A DNA stretch of 64,000 nt from Prostheceraeus crozeri (taxonomy: Eukaryota > Platyhelminthes > Polycladida > Euryleptidae), in the NCBI GenBank assembly GCA_907163375.1, contig CAJQUW010011498.1:232069-296068 (forward strand), in the 5' to 3' direction. Below the pieces are notes generated by a model. It was not told the origin of the DNA and searched no databases. It saw only the letters and a list, made by a program, of their open reading frames with translations. Below are positions 11,162 to 25,000 of the stretch, piece by piece; positions within the stretch are counted from its first letter, which is position 1; every line of letters starts with the position of its first letter. Both the position numbers and the translations under genes were made by a program.

Positions 11162-14100
11162 ATGTAATAAGCAGCTGTGAAGTGATTCGAATCCTTGTGC
11201 AGTTGGATGTGTGTGTAATAAGCAGCTGTGAAGTGATTCGAATGCTTGTGCAGTAGGATGTGTGTGTAATAAGCAGCTGTGAAGTGATTCGAATGCTTGT
11301 GCAGTAGGATGTGTGTGTAATAAGCAGCTGTGAAGTGATTCGAATGCTTGTGTAGTAGGATGTGTGTGTAATAGGCAGCTGTGAAGTGATTCGAATGCTT
11401 GTGCAGTTAGATGTGTGTGTAATAAGCAGCTGTGAAGTGATTCGAATGCTTGTGCAGTTAGATGTGTGTGTAATAAGCAGCTGTGAAGTGATTCGAATGC
11501 TTGTGCAGTTAGATGTGTGTGTAATAAGCAGCTGTGAAGTGATTCGAATGCTTGTGCAGTTAGATGTGTGTGTAATAAGCAGCTGTGAAGTGAGTCGAAT
11601 CTTGTGCAGTAGATGTTGTGTGTAACAGCTGTGAAGTGATTCGAATGCTTGTGCAGTTAGATGTGTGTGTAATAAGCAGCTGTGAAGTGATTCGAATGCT
11701 TGTGCAGTAGGATGTGTGTGTAATAAGCAGCTGTGAAGTGATTCGAATGCTTGTGCAGTAGGATGTGTGTGTAATAAGCAGCTGTGAAGTGATTCGAATG
11801 CTTGTGCAGTAGGATGTGTGTGTAATAAGCAGCTGTGAAGTGATTCGAATGCTTGTGCAGTAGGATGTGTGTGTAATAAGCAGCTGTGAAGTGATTCGAA
11901 TGCTTGTGCAGTAGGATGTGTGTGTAATAAGCAGCTGTGAAGTGATTCGAATGCTTGTGCAGTAGATGTGTGTGTAATAAGCAGCTGTGAAGTGATTCGA
12001 ATGCTTGTGCAGTAGATGTGTGTGTAATAAGCAGCTGTGAAGTGATTCGAATGCTTGTGCAGTAGATGTGTGTGTAATAAGCAGCTGTGAAGTGATTCGA
12101 ATGCTTGTGCAGTAGGATGTGTGTGTAATAGCAGCTGTGAAGTGATTCGAATGCTTGTGCAGTAGGATGTGTGTGTAATAAGCAGCTGTGAAGTGATTCG
12201 AATGCTTGTGCAGTAGGATGTGTGTGTAATAAGCAGCTGTGAAGTGATTCGAATGCTTGTGCAGTAGGATGTGTGTGTAATAAGCAGCTGTGAAGTGATT
12301 CGAATGCTTGTGCAGTTGGATGTGTGTGTAATATGCAGCTGTGAAGTGATTCGAATGCTTGTGCAGTAGGATGTGTGTGTAATAAGCAGCTGTGAAGTGA
12401 TTCGAATGCTTGTGCAGTTAGATGTGTGTGTAATAAGCAGCTGTGAAGTGATTCGAATGCTTGTGCATAAGGATGTGTGTGTAATAAGCAGCTGTGAAGT
12501 GATTCGAATGCTTGTGCAGTAGGATGTGTGTGTAATAAGCAGCTGTGAAGTGATTCGAATGCTTGTGTAGTAGGATGTGTGTGTAATAGGCAGCTGTGAA
12601 GTGATTCGAATGCTTGTGGATGTGTGTGTAATAAGCAGCTGTGAAGTGATTCGAATGCTTGTGCAGTAGATGTGTGTGTAATAAGCAGCTGTGAAGTGAT
12701 TCGAATGCTTTGTGCAGTAGGATGTGTGTGTAATAATCAGCTGTGAAGTGATTCGAATGCTTGTGCAGTAGGATGTGTGTGTAATAAGCAGCTGTGAAGT
12801 GATTCGAATGCTTGTGCAGTAGGATGTGTGTGTAATAAGCAGCTGTGAAGTGATTCGAATGCTTGTGCAGTAGGATGTGTGTGTAATAAGCAGCTGTGAA
12901 GTGATTCGAATGCTTGTGCAGTTAGATGTGTGTGTAATAAGCAGCTGTGAAGTGATTCGAATGCTTGTGCAGTAGGATGTGTGTGTAATAAGCAGCTGTG
13001 AAGTGATTCGAATGCTTGTGCAGTAGGATGTGTGTGTAATAAGCAGCTGTGAAGTGATTCGAATGCTTGTGCAGTAGGATGTGTGTGTAATAAGCAGCTG
13101 TGAAGTGATTCGAATGCTTGTGCAGTAGGATGTGTGTGTAATAAGCAGCTGTGAAGTGATTCGAATGCTTGTGCAGTAGGATGTGTGTGTAATAAGCAGC
13201 TGTGAAGTGATTCGAATGCTTGTGCATAGGATGTGTGTGTAATAAGCAGCTGTGAAGTGATTCGAATGCTTGTGCAGTAGGATGTGTGTTTAATAAGCAG
13301 CTGTGAAGTGATTCGAATGCTTGTGCAGTAGGATGTGTGTGTAATAAGCAGCTGTGAAGTGATTCGAATGCTTGTGCAGTAGATGTGTGTGTAATAAGCA
13401 CTGTGAAGTGATTCGAATGCTTGTGCATTAGATGGGTGTGTAATAAGCAGCTGTGAAGTGATTCGAATGCTTGTGCAGTAGGATGTGTGTGTAATAAGCA
13501 GCTGTGAAGTGATTCGAATGCTTGTGCAGTAGGATGTGTGTGTAATAAGCAGCTGTGAAGTGATTCGAATGCTTGTGCAGTGGGATGTGTGTGTAATAAG
13601 CAGCTGTGAAGTGATTCGAATGCTTGTGCAGTAGGATGTGTGTGTAATAAGCAGCTGTGAAGTGATTCGAATGCTTGTGCAGTAGGATGTGTGTGTAATA
13701 AGCAGCTGTGAAGTGATTCGAATGCTTGAGCAGGTAGATGTGTGTGTAATAAGCAGCTGTGAAGTGATTCGAATGCTTGTGCAGTAGGATGTGTGTGTAA
13801 TAAGCAGCTGTGAAGTGATTCGAATGCTTGTGCAGTAGGATGTGTGTGTAATAAGCAGCTGTGAAGTGATTCGAATGCTTGTGCAGTAGGATGTGTGTGT
13901 AATAAGCAGCTGTGAAGTGATTCGAATGCTTGTGCAGTAGGATGTGTGTGTAATAAGCAGCTGTGAAGTGATTCGAATGCTTGTGCAGTTAGATGTGTGT
14001 GTAATAAGCAGCTGTGAAGTGATTCGAATGCTTGTGCAGTAGGATGTGTGTGTAATAAGCAGCTTTGAAGTGATTCGAATGCTTGTGCAGTAGGATGTGT

Positions 14101-17100
14101 GTGTAATAAGCAGCTGTGAAGTGATTCGAATGCTTGTGCAGTAGGATGTGTGTGTAATAAGCAGCTGTGAAGTGATTCGAATGCTTGTGCAGTTAGATGT
14201 GTGTGTAATAAGCAGCTGTGAAGTGATTCGAATGCTTGTGCAGTAGGATGTGTGTGTAATAAGCAGCTGTGAAGTGATTCGAATGCTTGTGCAGTAGGAT
14301 GTGTGTGTAATAAGCAGCTGTGAAGTGATTCGAATGCTTGTGCAGTAGGATGTGTGTGTAATAAGCAGCTGTGAAGTGATTCGAATGCTTGTGCAGTAGG
14401 ATGTGTGTGTAATAAGCAGCTGTGAAGTGATTCGAATGCTTGTGCAGTAGGATGTGTGTGTAATAAGCACTGTGAAGTGATTCGAATGCTTGTGCAGTAG
14501 GATGTGTGTGAATAAGCAGCTGTGAAGTGATTCGAATGCTTGTGCAGTAGGATGTGGTGTAATAACAGCTGCACTTTGAAGTGATTCGAATGCTTGTGCA
14601 GTAGGATGTGTGTGTAATGAGCAGCTGTGAAGTGATTCGAATGCTTGTGCAGTAGGATGTGTGTGTAATAAGCAGCTGAGAAGTGATTCGAATGCTTGTG
14701 CAGTAGGATGTGTGTGTAATAAGCAGCTGTGAAGTGATTCGAATGCTTGTGCAGTAGGATGTGTGTGTAATAAGCAGCTGTGAAGTGATTCGAATGCTTG
14801 TGCAGTAGGATGTGTGTGTAATAAGCAGCTGTGAAGTGATTCGAATGCTTGTGCAGTAGGAGTTATGTGTGTGTAATAAGCAGCTGTGAAGTGATTCGAA
14901 TGCTTGTGCAGTAGGATGTGTGTGTAATAAGCAGCTGTGAAGTGATTCGAATGCTTGTGCAGTAGGATGTGTGTGTAATAAGCAGCTGTGAAGTGATTCG
15001 AATGCTTGTGCAGTAGGATGTGTGTGTAATAAGCAGCTGTGAAGTGATTCGAATGCTTGTGCAGTAGGATGTGTGTGTAATAAGCAGCTGTGAAGTGATT
15101 CGAATGCTTGTGCAGTAGGATGTGTGTGTAATAAGCAGCTGTGAAGTGATTCGAATGCTTGTGCAGTAGGATGTGTGTGTAATAAGCAGCTGTGAAGTGA
15201 TTCGAATGCTTGTGCAGTAGGATGTGTGTGTAATAAGCAGCTGTGAAGTGATTCGAATGCTTGTGCAGTAGGATGTGTGTGTAATAAGCAGCTGTGAAGT
15301 GATTCGAATGCTTGTGCAGTAGGATGTGTGTGTAATAAGCAGCTGTGAAGTGATTCGAATGGCTTGTGCAGTTGGCTGTGTGTGTAATAAGCAGCTGTGA
15401 AGTGATTCGAATGCTTGTGCAGTAGGATGTGTGTGTAATAAGCAGCTGTGAAGTGATTCGAATGCTTGTGCAGTAGGATGTGTGTGTAATAAGCAGCTGT
15501 GAAGTGATTCGAATGCTTGTGCAGTAGGATGTGTGTGTAATAAGCAGCTGTGAAGTGATTCGAATGCTTGTGCAGTAGGATGTGTGTGTAATAAGCAGCT
15601 GTGAAGTGATTCGAATGCTTGTGCAGTAGGATGTGTGTGTAATAAGCAGCTGTGAAGTGATTCGAATGCTTGTGCAGTAGGATGTGTGTGTAATAAGCAG
15701 CTGTGAAGTGATTCGAATGCTTGTGCAGTAGGATGTGTGTGTAATAAGCAGCTGTGAAGTGATTCGAATGCTTGTGCAGTAGGATGTGTGTGTAATAAGC
15801 AGCTGTGAAGTGATTCGAATGCTTGTGCAGTAGGATGTGTGTGTAATAAGCAGCTGTGAAGTGATTCGAATGCTTGTGCAGTAGGATGTGTGTGTAATAA
15901 GCAGCTGTGAAGTGATTCGAATGCTTGTGCAGTTAGATGTGTGTGTAATAAGCAGCTGTGAAGTGATTCGAATGCTTGTGCAGTAGGATGTGTGTGTAAT
16001 AAGCAGCTGTGAAGTGATTCGAATGCTTGAGCAGGTAGATGTGTGTGTAATAAGCAGCTGTGAAGTGATTCTAATGCTTGTGCAGTAGGATGTGTGTGTA
16101 ATAAGCAGCTGTGAAGTGATTCGAATGCTTGTGCAGTAGATGTGTGTGTAATAAGCAGCTGTGAAGTGATTCGAATGCTTGTGCAGTAGGATGTGTGTGT
16201 AATAAGCAGCTGTGAAGTGATTCGAATGCTTGTGCAGTAGGATGTGTGTGTAATAAGCAGCTGTGAAGTGATTCGAATGCTTGTGCAGTAGGATGTGTGT
16301 GTAATAAGCAGCTGTGAAGTGATTCGAATGCTTGTGCAGTAGGATGTGTGTGTAATAAGCAGCTGTGAAGTGATTCGAATGCTTGTGCAGTAGGATGTGT
16401 GTGTAATAAGCAGCTGTGAAGTGATTCGAATGCTTGTGCAGTAGGATGTGTGTGTAATAAGCAGCTGTGAAGTGATTCGAATGCTTGTGCAGTAGGATGT
16501 GTGTGTAATAAGCAGCTGTGAAGTGATTCGAATGCTTGTGCAGTAGGATGTGTGTGTAATAAGCAGCTGTGAAGTGATTCGAATGCTTGTGCAGTAGGAT
16601 GTGTGTGTAATAAGCAGCTGTGAAGTGATTCGAATGCTTGTGCAGTAGGATGTGTGTGTAATAAGCAGCTGTGAAGTGATTCGAATGCTTGTGCAGTAGG
16701 ATGTGTGTGTAATAAGCAGCTGTGAAGTGATTCGAATGCTTGTGCAGTAGGATGTGTGTATAATAAGCAGCTGTGAAGTGATTCGAATGCTTGTGCAGTA
16801 GGATGTGTGTATAATAAGCAGCTGTGAAGTGATTCGAATGCTTGTGCAGTAGGATGTGTGTATAATAAGCAGCTGTGAAGTGATTCGAATGCTTGTGCAG
16901 TAGGATGTGTGTGTAATAAGCAGCTGTGAAGTGATTCGAATGCTTGTGCAGTAGGATGTGTGTGTAATAAGCAGCTGTGAAGTGATTCGAATGCTTGTGC
17001 AGTAGGATGTGTGTGTAATAAGCAGCTGTGAAGTGATTCGAATGCTTGTGCAGTAGGATGTGTGTGTAATAAGCAGCTGTGAAGTGATTCGAATGCTTGT

Positions 17101-19593
17101 GCAGTAGGATGTGTGTGTAATAAGCAGCTGTGAAGTGATTCGAATGCTTGTGCAGTTAGATGTGTGTGTAATAAGCAGCTGTGAAGTGATTCGAATGCTT
17201 GTGCAGTAGGATGTGTGTGTAATAAGCAGCTGTGAAGTGATTCGAATGCTTGTGCAGTAGGATGTGTGTGTAATAAGCAGCTGTGAAGTGATTCGAATGC
17301 TTGTGCAGTAGGATGTGTGTGTAATATGCAGATTGTGAAGTGATCGAATGCCTTGTGCATGGAATGTGTTGTAATATCAGCTGTGAAGTGATTCGAATGC
17401 TTGTGCAGTAGGATGTGTGTGTAATAAGCAGCTGTGAAGTGATTCGAATGCTTGTGCAGTAGGATGTGTGTGTAATAAGCAGCTGTGAAGTGATTCGAAT
17501 GCTTGTGCAGTAGGATGTGTGTGTAATAAGCAGCTGTGAAGTGATTCGAATGCTTGTGCAGTAGGATGTGTGTGTAATAAGCAGCTGTGAAGTGATTCGA
17601 ATGCTTGTGCAGTAGGATGTGTGTGTAATAAGCAGCTGTGAAGTGATTCGAATGCTTGTGCAGTAGGATGTGTGTATAATAAGCAGCTGTGAAGTGATTC
17701 GAATGCTTGTGCAGTAGGATGTGTGTGTAATAAGCAGCTGTGAAGTGATTCGAATGCTTGTGCAGTAGGATGTGTGTATAATAAGCAGCTGTGAAGTGAT
17801 TCGAATGCTTGTGCAGTAGGATGTGTGTGTAATAAGCAGCTGTGAAGTGATTCGAATGCTTGTGCAGTAGGATGTGTGTATAATAAGCAGCTGTGAAGTG
17901 ATTCGAATGCTTGTGCAGTAGGATGTGTGTGTAATAAGCAGCTGTGAAGTGATTCGAATGCTTGTGCAGTAGGATGTGTGTGTAATAAGCAGCTGTGAAG
18001 TGATTCGAATGCTTGTGCAGTTAGATGTGTGTGTAATAAGCAGCTGTGAAGTGATTCGAGTGCTTGTGCAGTAGGATGTGTGTGTAATAAGCAGCTGTGA
18101 AGTGAATCGAATGCTTGTGCAGCAGGATGTGTGTGTGTAATAAGCAGCTGTGAAGTGATTCGAATGCTTGTGCAGTAGGATGTGTGTGTAATAAGCAGCT
18201 GTGAAGTGATTCGAATGCTTGTGCAGTAGGATGTGTGTGTAATAAGCAGCTGTGAAGTGATTCGAATGCTTGTGCAGTAGGATGTGTGTGTAATAAGCAG
18301 CTGTGAAGTGATTCGAATGCTTGTGCAGTAGGATGTGTGTGTAATAAGCAGCTGTGAAGTGATTCGAATGCTTGTGCAGTAGGATGTGTGTGTAATAAGC
18401 AGCTGTGAAGTGATTCGAATGCTTGTGCAGTAGGATGTGTGTGTAATAAGCAGCTGTGAAGTGATTCGAATGCTTGTGCAGTAGGATGTGTGTGTAATAG
18501 GCAGCTGTGAAGTGATTCGAATGCTTGTGCAGTAGGATGTGTGTGTAATAAGCAGCTGTGAAGTGATTCGAATGCTTGTGCAGTAGGATGTGTGTGTAAT
18601 AAGCAGCTGTGAAGTGATTCGAATGCTTGTGCAGTAGGATGTGTGTGTAATAAGCAGCTGTGAAGTGATTCGAATGCTTGTGCAGTAGGATGTGTGTGTA
18701 ATAAGCAGCTGTGAAGTGATTCGAATGCTTGTGCAGTTAGATGTGTGTGTAATAAGCAGCTGTGAAGTGATTCGAATGCTTGTGCAGTAGGATGTGTGTG
18801 TAATAAGCAGCTGTGAAGTGATTCGAATGCTTGTGCAGTTAGATGTGTGTGTAATAAGCAGCTGTGAAGTGATTCGAATGCTTGTGCAGTAGGATGTGTG
18901 TGTAATAAGCAGCTGTGAAGTGATTCGAATGCTTGTGCAGTAGGATGTGTGTGTAATAAGCAGCTGTGAAGTGATTCGAATGCTTGTGCAGTAGGATGTG
19001 TGTGTAATAAGCAGCTGTGAAGTGATTCGAATGCTTGTGCATTAGGATGTGTGTGTAATAAGCAGCTGTGAAGTGATTCGAATGCTTGTGCAGTAGGATG
19101 TGTGTGTAATAAGCAGCTGTGAAGTGATTCGAATGCTTGTGCAGTAGGATGTGTGTGTAATAAGCAGCTGTGAAGTGATTCGAATGCTTGTGCAGTAGGA
19201 TGTGTGTGTAATAAGCAGCTGTGAAGTGATTCGAATGCTTGTGCAGTAGGATGTGTGTGTAATAAGCAGCTGTGAAGTGATTCGAATGCTTGTGCAGTAG
19301 GATGTGTGTGTAATAAGCAGCTGTGAAGTGATTCGAATGCTTGTGCAGTAGGATGTGTGTGTAATAAGCAGCTGTGAAGTGATTCGAATGCTTGTGCAGT
19401 AGGATGTGTGTGTAATAAGCAGCTGTGAAGTGATTCGAATGCTTGTGCAGTAGGATGTGTGTGTAATAAGCAGCTGTGAAGTGATTCGAATGCTTGTGCA
19501 GTAGGATGTGTGTGTAATAAGCAGCTGTGAAGTGATTCGAATGCTTGTGCAGTAGGATGTGTGTGTAATAAGCAGCTGTGAAGTGATTCGAAA
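11162..19593. repeat. 51-bp minisatellite, about 165 copies
   Basis: The unit is 51 bp and includes the blocks GTGCAGTAGGATGTGTGTGT, AATAAGCAGCTGTGAAG and TGATTCGAATGCTT. Copies are very similar. Common variants are GTTAGATG for GTAGGATG, 50-bp units lacking one G, and TGTGTATAATAAG units. Between about 17670 and 17900 the TATA variant recurs every 102 bp, showing dimeric higher-order structure. Every unit carries two palindromes, CAGCTG and ATTCGAAT. Because 51 is a multiple of three and the unit lacks stops in two minus-strand frames, long open frames arise across the array; these are artefacts. The array lies wholly inside the malectin intron. Confidence 0.98.
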
Positions 19594-19599
19594 GCTTTG

Positions 19600-20035
19600 G
19601 TTGACAAAATGCTACTTCTATTCTCCCCCCCCCCCAAATTCATCAAATTTCGTCAGACTTAGTCACATTGGATATAGAATAGACTTGATCTGTCACTGAG
19701 TGATAGCACAACACCACTGAGAAGTCTCACTTCTCACTGAGAGACTCCTGGGATGTGGGATTGGTCCCTTCGATACCGAGTTAGAATATAAGATACAGCT
19801 GTGATCATGAACTTCACGGGATTGTTTTCTACAGTGACAGTGAACGACCAAGCAAGTGCTGTAGATTTTCTACAGTCCAGAGGAATTTTATACACTTAAC
19901 GCTTGTGTGACGGTAGTGAAACTGTTATTAAGAGCAAGAGAAGATCGTTGACGATACAACAGTCGCAAGTGTCATCAGCAGAAAATTGTGGGAGGGGGGG
20001 GGGAGAGAGAGAGAATAGAAGTACCGACAAAACGT
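19600..20035. repeat. Inverted-repeat element with C-tract/G-tract arms
   Basis: TACTTCTATTCTC followed by a run of C (about 19610-19634) is mirrored by a run of G, GA repeats and GAATAGAAGTA (about 19989-20022). The arms face each other about 350 bp apart, directly next to the end of the 51-bp array. No coding frame lies between them. It may be a small TIR element, but I could not define a target duplication. Confidence 0.4.
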
Positions 20036-20375
20036 ATGATCATCTTCATATCAATGAATACACTTAGTGCCCACGTTGCTTGTTAGTTTTTAGACCGTCT
20101 GACCGTCTGGGCTCTTGGGAAGGAGTGCACTTATTCAATGATAATTTCTTCGCATTACGTTTTCTGTTAGAATTGAAAGTGTGGCTGAATGGATCTTCCT
20201 TTTAGCCTACAACTTGATCAAATCACTAAATACCACGTTTGTTATTTGCAATACCAGTCATAAGGAATCATAAATGCATTTTTGTACACACATCTCTCAC
20301 AAATTCTCCTCCTAGAAGCTGCGCTTTGAATAGCTGGACGTGTTCTCGTCATACGCTGATTATCGTCTGTGATGG

Positions 20376-20965
20376 ATTATGGCAATGATAAAGTGATATT
20401 TTATTCTGAGGAAAAATGACATCATTTTATATCATTTTATTTTTGAAAAATGATATCATCAAGAATTTTTGTTTCAATTATGTTTTCTAATCATAGATTC
20501 CTCGCATTCTGTATTGAAGCAAATTTAGTCTCTTTTGTTTGTTTTACCAATGTCCTTCCCCACTGGTTGATTCATGTAGCTAAAAGAAACTGGCTATTGT
20601 CTGTCGCACAGATTGACAATGATTGAACACTAATGTTGACTAACCAACTGCATATTGTATGCATATTTGTAATTCGTGTGTATAAAGCTTAAATCAAAAC
20701 TTGCGATGGCTAATGTATAGGCCATATGTATGAAGCTTTGTATGACTAAACTGCTTTCTTCAGTCTTCGATTATTTGGACTACATCGCTGCTGCATGCAA
20801 TCTAATTTGAATTTCATTTCTAAGAGCGGTAAAAGTATTATGTTAGCAATGTAAATCGAAAAATTCGTATGACTAGATCTAATATGCGGTGTAGGCTTGC
20901 CCATACGCACATTTCACTAAAAAATGGCATTTATGAAAAATAAAATGATATCATTGCCGATCATA
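20376..20965. mobile_element. Possible MITE with GGCAATGAT ends
   Basis: GGCAATGATAAAGTGATATT on the left is partly mirrored by AATGATATCATTGCC-like sequence at about 20940-20958, and further internal words (ATGATATCATT) appear on both sides. The segment is non-coding. The flanks do not show a convincing duplication, so the limits are approximate. Confidence 0.35.
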
Positions 20966-22029
20966 GGATTATGGCCTATGAAGGATCGAGACGCGACTTG
21001 AGAACGTTGGCTTATGGCTTTTTCTGTGTGCCTCCGGCCTCACTGTTCAAGATGCTTAACTTTAGTATACCGTGTGTTCCTAAATCTTCAATATATTTCG
21101 TATTGAATGAGAGATCTTCCATTGGAGCCTTGGCATTAGTTTTCGGGTACTTCAGGGCATTGAAAAGGTTTGAGAAGCTTGACATAATATCCCCTATCAG
21201 ATTAGGCCGACCAGGTTGTGATTTTGAAATGACGATCGTATTATTTCGGCTCACAAGTCAAGCATTTCGTCATAAACACATGATTGGTATCCGTGTTTGA
21301 TATGACAGACATCATTTATGTCTACTGTGGTCTACAATGCCACAACGTCGATGTTCGCATCATTCTTATCTACTTGTATGTAATAATTCATCCTGAAACA
21401 CCTCGGTAGCACCATTCATTTCAGGAAGTCGTGTTCATCTTCAACGTGTTATAGAGCATCTTGTGATGAAATCCTAGGGGAATTTTAATTTTTCACATTG
21501 GTGCATAAGTCAACATAAGAATTCTCATCTCAACCAAGTTTTAAAACGTTTTTGCTTTCTAAAACATGTTGCTAATCAGATTTGAGATAATAAAATATTT
21601 CACTTTTGATGCAGACTAATGTTGGCATTTTTCATGAAAAAGTAAAAAATTTGAAGAAACGTAAATTTACATCAGCAATATTCCAACAGTTTATTCCAAC
21701 TCAACACGAAGCCTGTTTTCCTAGCATTCATGGCAATGTCCACAGTGGTCGTGGCGGCGCGAAAACCTCGCGTATTACACGAACGAAACGCGAATACGCG
21801 AATTTAAGAGGAAAATGATGACATTACGTGAAATTTATCATTTCGTGATTTCGAAGGTTTAATTTTGCCATTTTGACCATTTCGTATGTTTTGATTTTAT
21901 ATTCACACTCCATCCACTGATTGTATAATAGTGGAAGTCTACAAAGAAATATTGTTGCACTTCATCAAAGTGAATTCGATTTCTTCTCCTTGTTGGAACA
22001 CCCCTATTTCAGACTCCATGCAGGATGGC

Positions 22030-22076
22030 GGCCGAGCCCGGGCACCCGGGAATTTTGTTGGGGCCCGGGCTCGGCC
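22030..22076. repeat. GC-rich perfect hairpin
   Basis: GGCCGAGCCCGGGC (22030-22043) and its exact complement GCCCGGGCTCGGCC (22063-22076) flank a 19-nt loop. The 14-bp stem is entirely G/C or nearly so, in otherwise AT-rich DNA. It may be the tip of an old transposon or a structured site. Nothing coding surrounds it. Confidence 0.8.
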
Positions 22077-25000
22077 TTAAATTTTAGCGAAATAGTCAAT
22101 TAGTCCTTAAATAGCGCGGGAATGCCATTTCATGACTTTTATCTCTAAGTTCAATGAGCATAATTTCTTGATTTCAACAACTATTATTAAGCCCACTATT
22201 TCTATTAAATGTCTTCTAATCTTGATTGATACAATCAAGTAAATATGTCCAACATCTGAATGGAATATTCATGACTAAATAAATTTGCTTCATTTCCACA
22301 TTACTGTCAGTGATATCTGTGAGGCAATGGTTATGTCGCTAATAGTGAAATCGTGAAAAGTTTTCCAAATAAGTAATCGCTGCATTCTATAAAACCAATT
22401 CCGTGGTGATTCACAATACCTTGAAGTCGTGTATCCAATTGGGTTGACTACAATTCGTACATACAAGCATAAAGTGGCAATCAATCGACAGGGGTCGTAA
22501 AATATCGCTTTTATTTTCGTGTTTCATAATGTGCTTGCATACAATTTCGTAGCAGACTCGCAATATGACAAATTGTGCACCCACTAAATACTCACTTAAA
22601 AAGTCATGTCTAAAAGATCGTTTATCCTACATTATCAATTTCATTGGTTGAAAGACATTTTACAAAAGCACAACTTTTTTGTAATAAAAAATCTAAAGAA
22701 TAATCGCCCAATTAAACAATGTAGACTATTTATGCGCCTACATCCACACCAAGTTGAGGATGATGTGTCCAAAATCATCCCAACAAAATGTTATTAACGC
22801 TGCCACTTACAGAAGGTTCATCAGAGTTTTTCTTGATATTTCGAATAAAAGTCGATGGCTAAGCTGAGTAATGAGTTCGAAAACCTCACAGTACCTAAAT
22901 CATGACAGGAAGGCCACCCAAACCAATGGGGATTGTGTACAGACCACTGCTTCCAAAAGTCAAGGTCTTTAAGGAGTCATCCGGAGCTTCTGGTAGCGGC
23001 AAAGATTTCGCTCTCTATACCAGAAACTCGAAAAATAAGTTAATAAATATCATTCTAGGTAACTTATCGAGTAAATTTTGCAAGTCTTCCATGTGCCTAG
23101 AAAGAAAGGCCCAGCTATCTCAGATCTGTTCTGCCGGTTAACCGCGACATACACGTATGTATTTCTCATAAAGTGTACCGCATTACTAATCGACAACCAA
23201 AGAAAATATTTAGAATGCGAGATTGACTGATAGCCTATTAAAAAATTTATGACACATAATTGAGCCTGTTGATTTTGAAAATAATCAGAACCATAAAAGA
23301 ATGAACTTAATTAGGCCTACACGATACAAATTTAATTACGCATTTAACCGGTCAACTTTTTAAGTGATCACAGATTTTCAGGCCTTTATTCAGTGGCTTC
23401 TAACCCGTGATCTATCTATGAGATCTGAGTGATTTTCCAACGATAGAAGGAAATTTTCGAATGATCAAAAAAGGTGTGCAGTATTTAATTTTCTTCAACT
23501 GATTCATGTAATTTTGTGACTTTTTTATACTTTTTTTCATACATCTTTGCTTTTAGTTAATTTTTCAGACTTCAACTTTCAAACATAAAAGTAGCTGACT
23601 GCCTATTGAGACGTGATATTTTCAAAAACTGCATTCTCCATTAATTGGCAAGCATGTATTTGTTATCGACACGCTTTCAATAATATTTCAATAAAAACCA
23701 ATTGCAAGAATCTGACGGAATTAATTATGGAGTGCGAAGAAGAAGCAAGTTGTGCAATTTGATGACGAGGAATGCAAAATCACAAATTGAGTCAAATTAA
23801 CTTCTGCCATGGTTTAATCCGATGGTAATGGCTTCAATACGGAAGTAGATCTCATCAGCAGTTCACTAACTGGGTCATTGATGAAAGGTGTATGTTTGTA
23901 ACGCCGCTCACAGAATTCACAAATTTTGAGAAATGAGTACGGTAGAGTCAAATATCGTTCATCATCTATCACAATTGGTGGCATATTCAAGCAGGAAATG
24001 TCTCAAATTTAATGATGAAAATAGTTAAAAGAAGCGTCCGAATAATTTTTGACCGGTGTAATTGGAATAACATATCTGGTCAGTACAAAAAAGAACGAAA
24101 ATTCGATGAAACAGTCCGGGAATCGCGCGGTAATTTGAAACTGGAAATCTGGCCGCCACCCTGTCCATGATATGGTTGAATCCCTATGACATGATCATCG
24201 CCACAAAGGCTGGGAGAATTTTCAGTGGCATGTCATAATCAAAGCAAGCTTTTGCTCAGCAGTGTAGCAGAAAAGTTGAAAGACTATCTCACTTTCGGGA
24301 ACAATTTGCTTGTGTGCCTGTTAGCCCTCGATTGCAAGACTACGAAAATTTCGAAAAATGGGTCGTACAAGTGGCGCAGTCGATGCCGTCCGTGACAGCA
24401 ACGAATTTCAATTGAAAGTTGAAATCCGACTTCATCGAAGGAGTCTGTCAGGATTCTCTCAAGATCGTGGCGATGCGTCTACATTTTGGAAGAAGGTCGA
24501 AGTTAGCGGAAAAGTGCCAACTTCGCTTAAAGTCGCGAAGACAGATTTGTTCTGCCGCACGGGAATGCAAAGGTGATTAGGGTTTTTCAAACCTATCCGA
24601 CATATTGGCCAAAAAAGGCGCTCGCTGATACGTGAAACCGCGAGAACCCTTGCGATTTGCAGGTGCAGAGACATGAGGATCCAATAATAAAAGTACAAAG
24701 ATAAAGAAGCAAGAACGAGCAAATTATGCATATACGATAGATTAGCACACGTGAGATAAGACTCGGGTAGTAGTCACGTTCGCATCACTATGAACATAAA
24801 TTGGTTTGCTAAATGGAAGTGTCTCAATCATACAACTTCCATACGGCATCGTTGCTGACAATGCTGGGTCAACTCCACAATAGACAGTACTTGGAAATGT
24901 CAAGTGATACTTGAAAATTAGCGATTATTCACGACCCTCATGCATAGAAGCTTGTGAGAACTTTTCTACGTCTGTTATCTTCCAAACTTTCCATTGAACG

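Noticed and set aside
12737-19646. Several minus-strand open frames of 430-577 codons made of a 17-residue repeat (LLITHTSYCTSIRITSQ)
   Set aside because: They are translations of the 51-bp minisatellite. The period is a multiple of three and the unit has no stop in two frames, so length is no evidence of coding. Single-base length variants switch frames along the array.
21012-21254. 80-codon minus frame with protein-like composition (RPNLIGDIMSSFSNLF)
   Set aside because: It looked coding at first, but I could not connect it to any family, and stops close it on both sides without splice signals.
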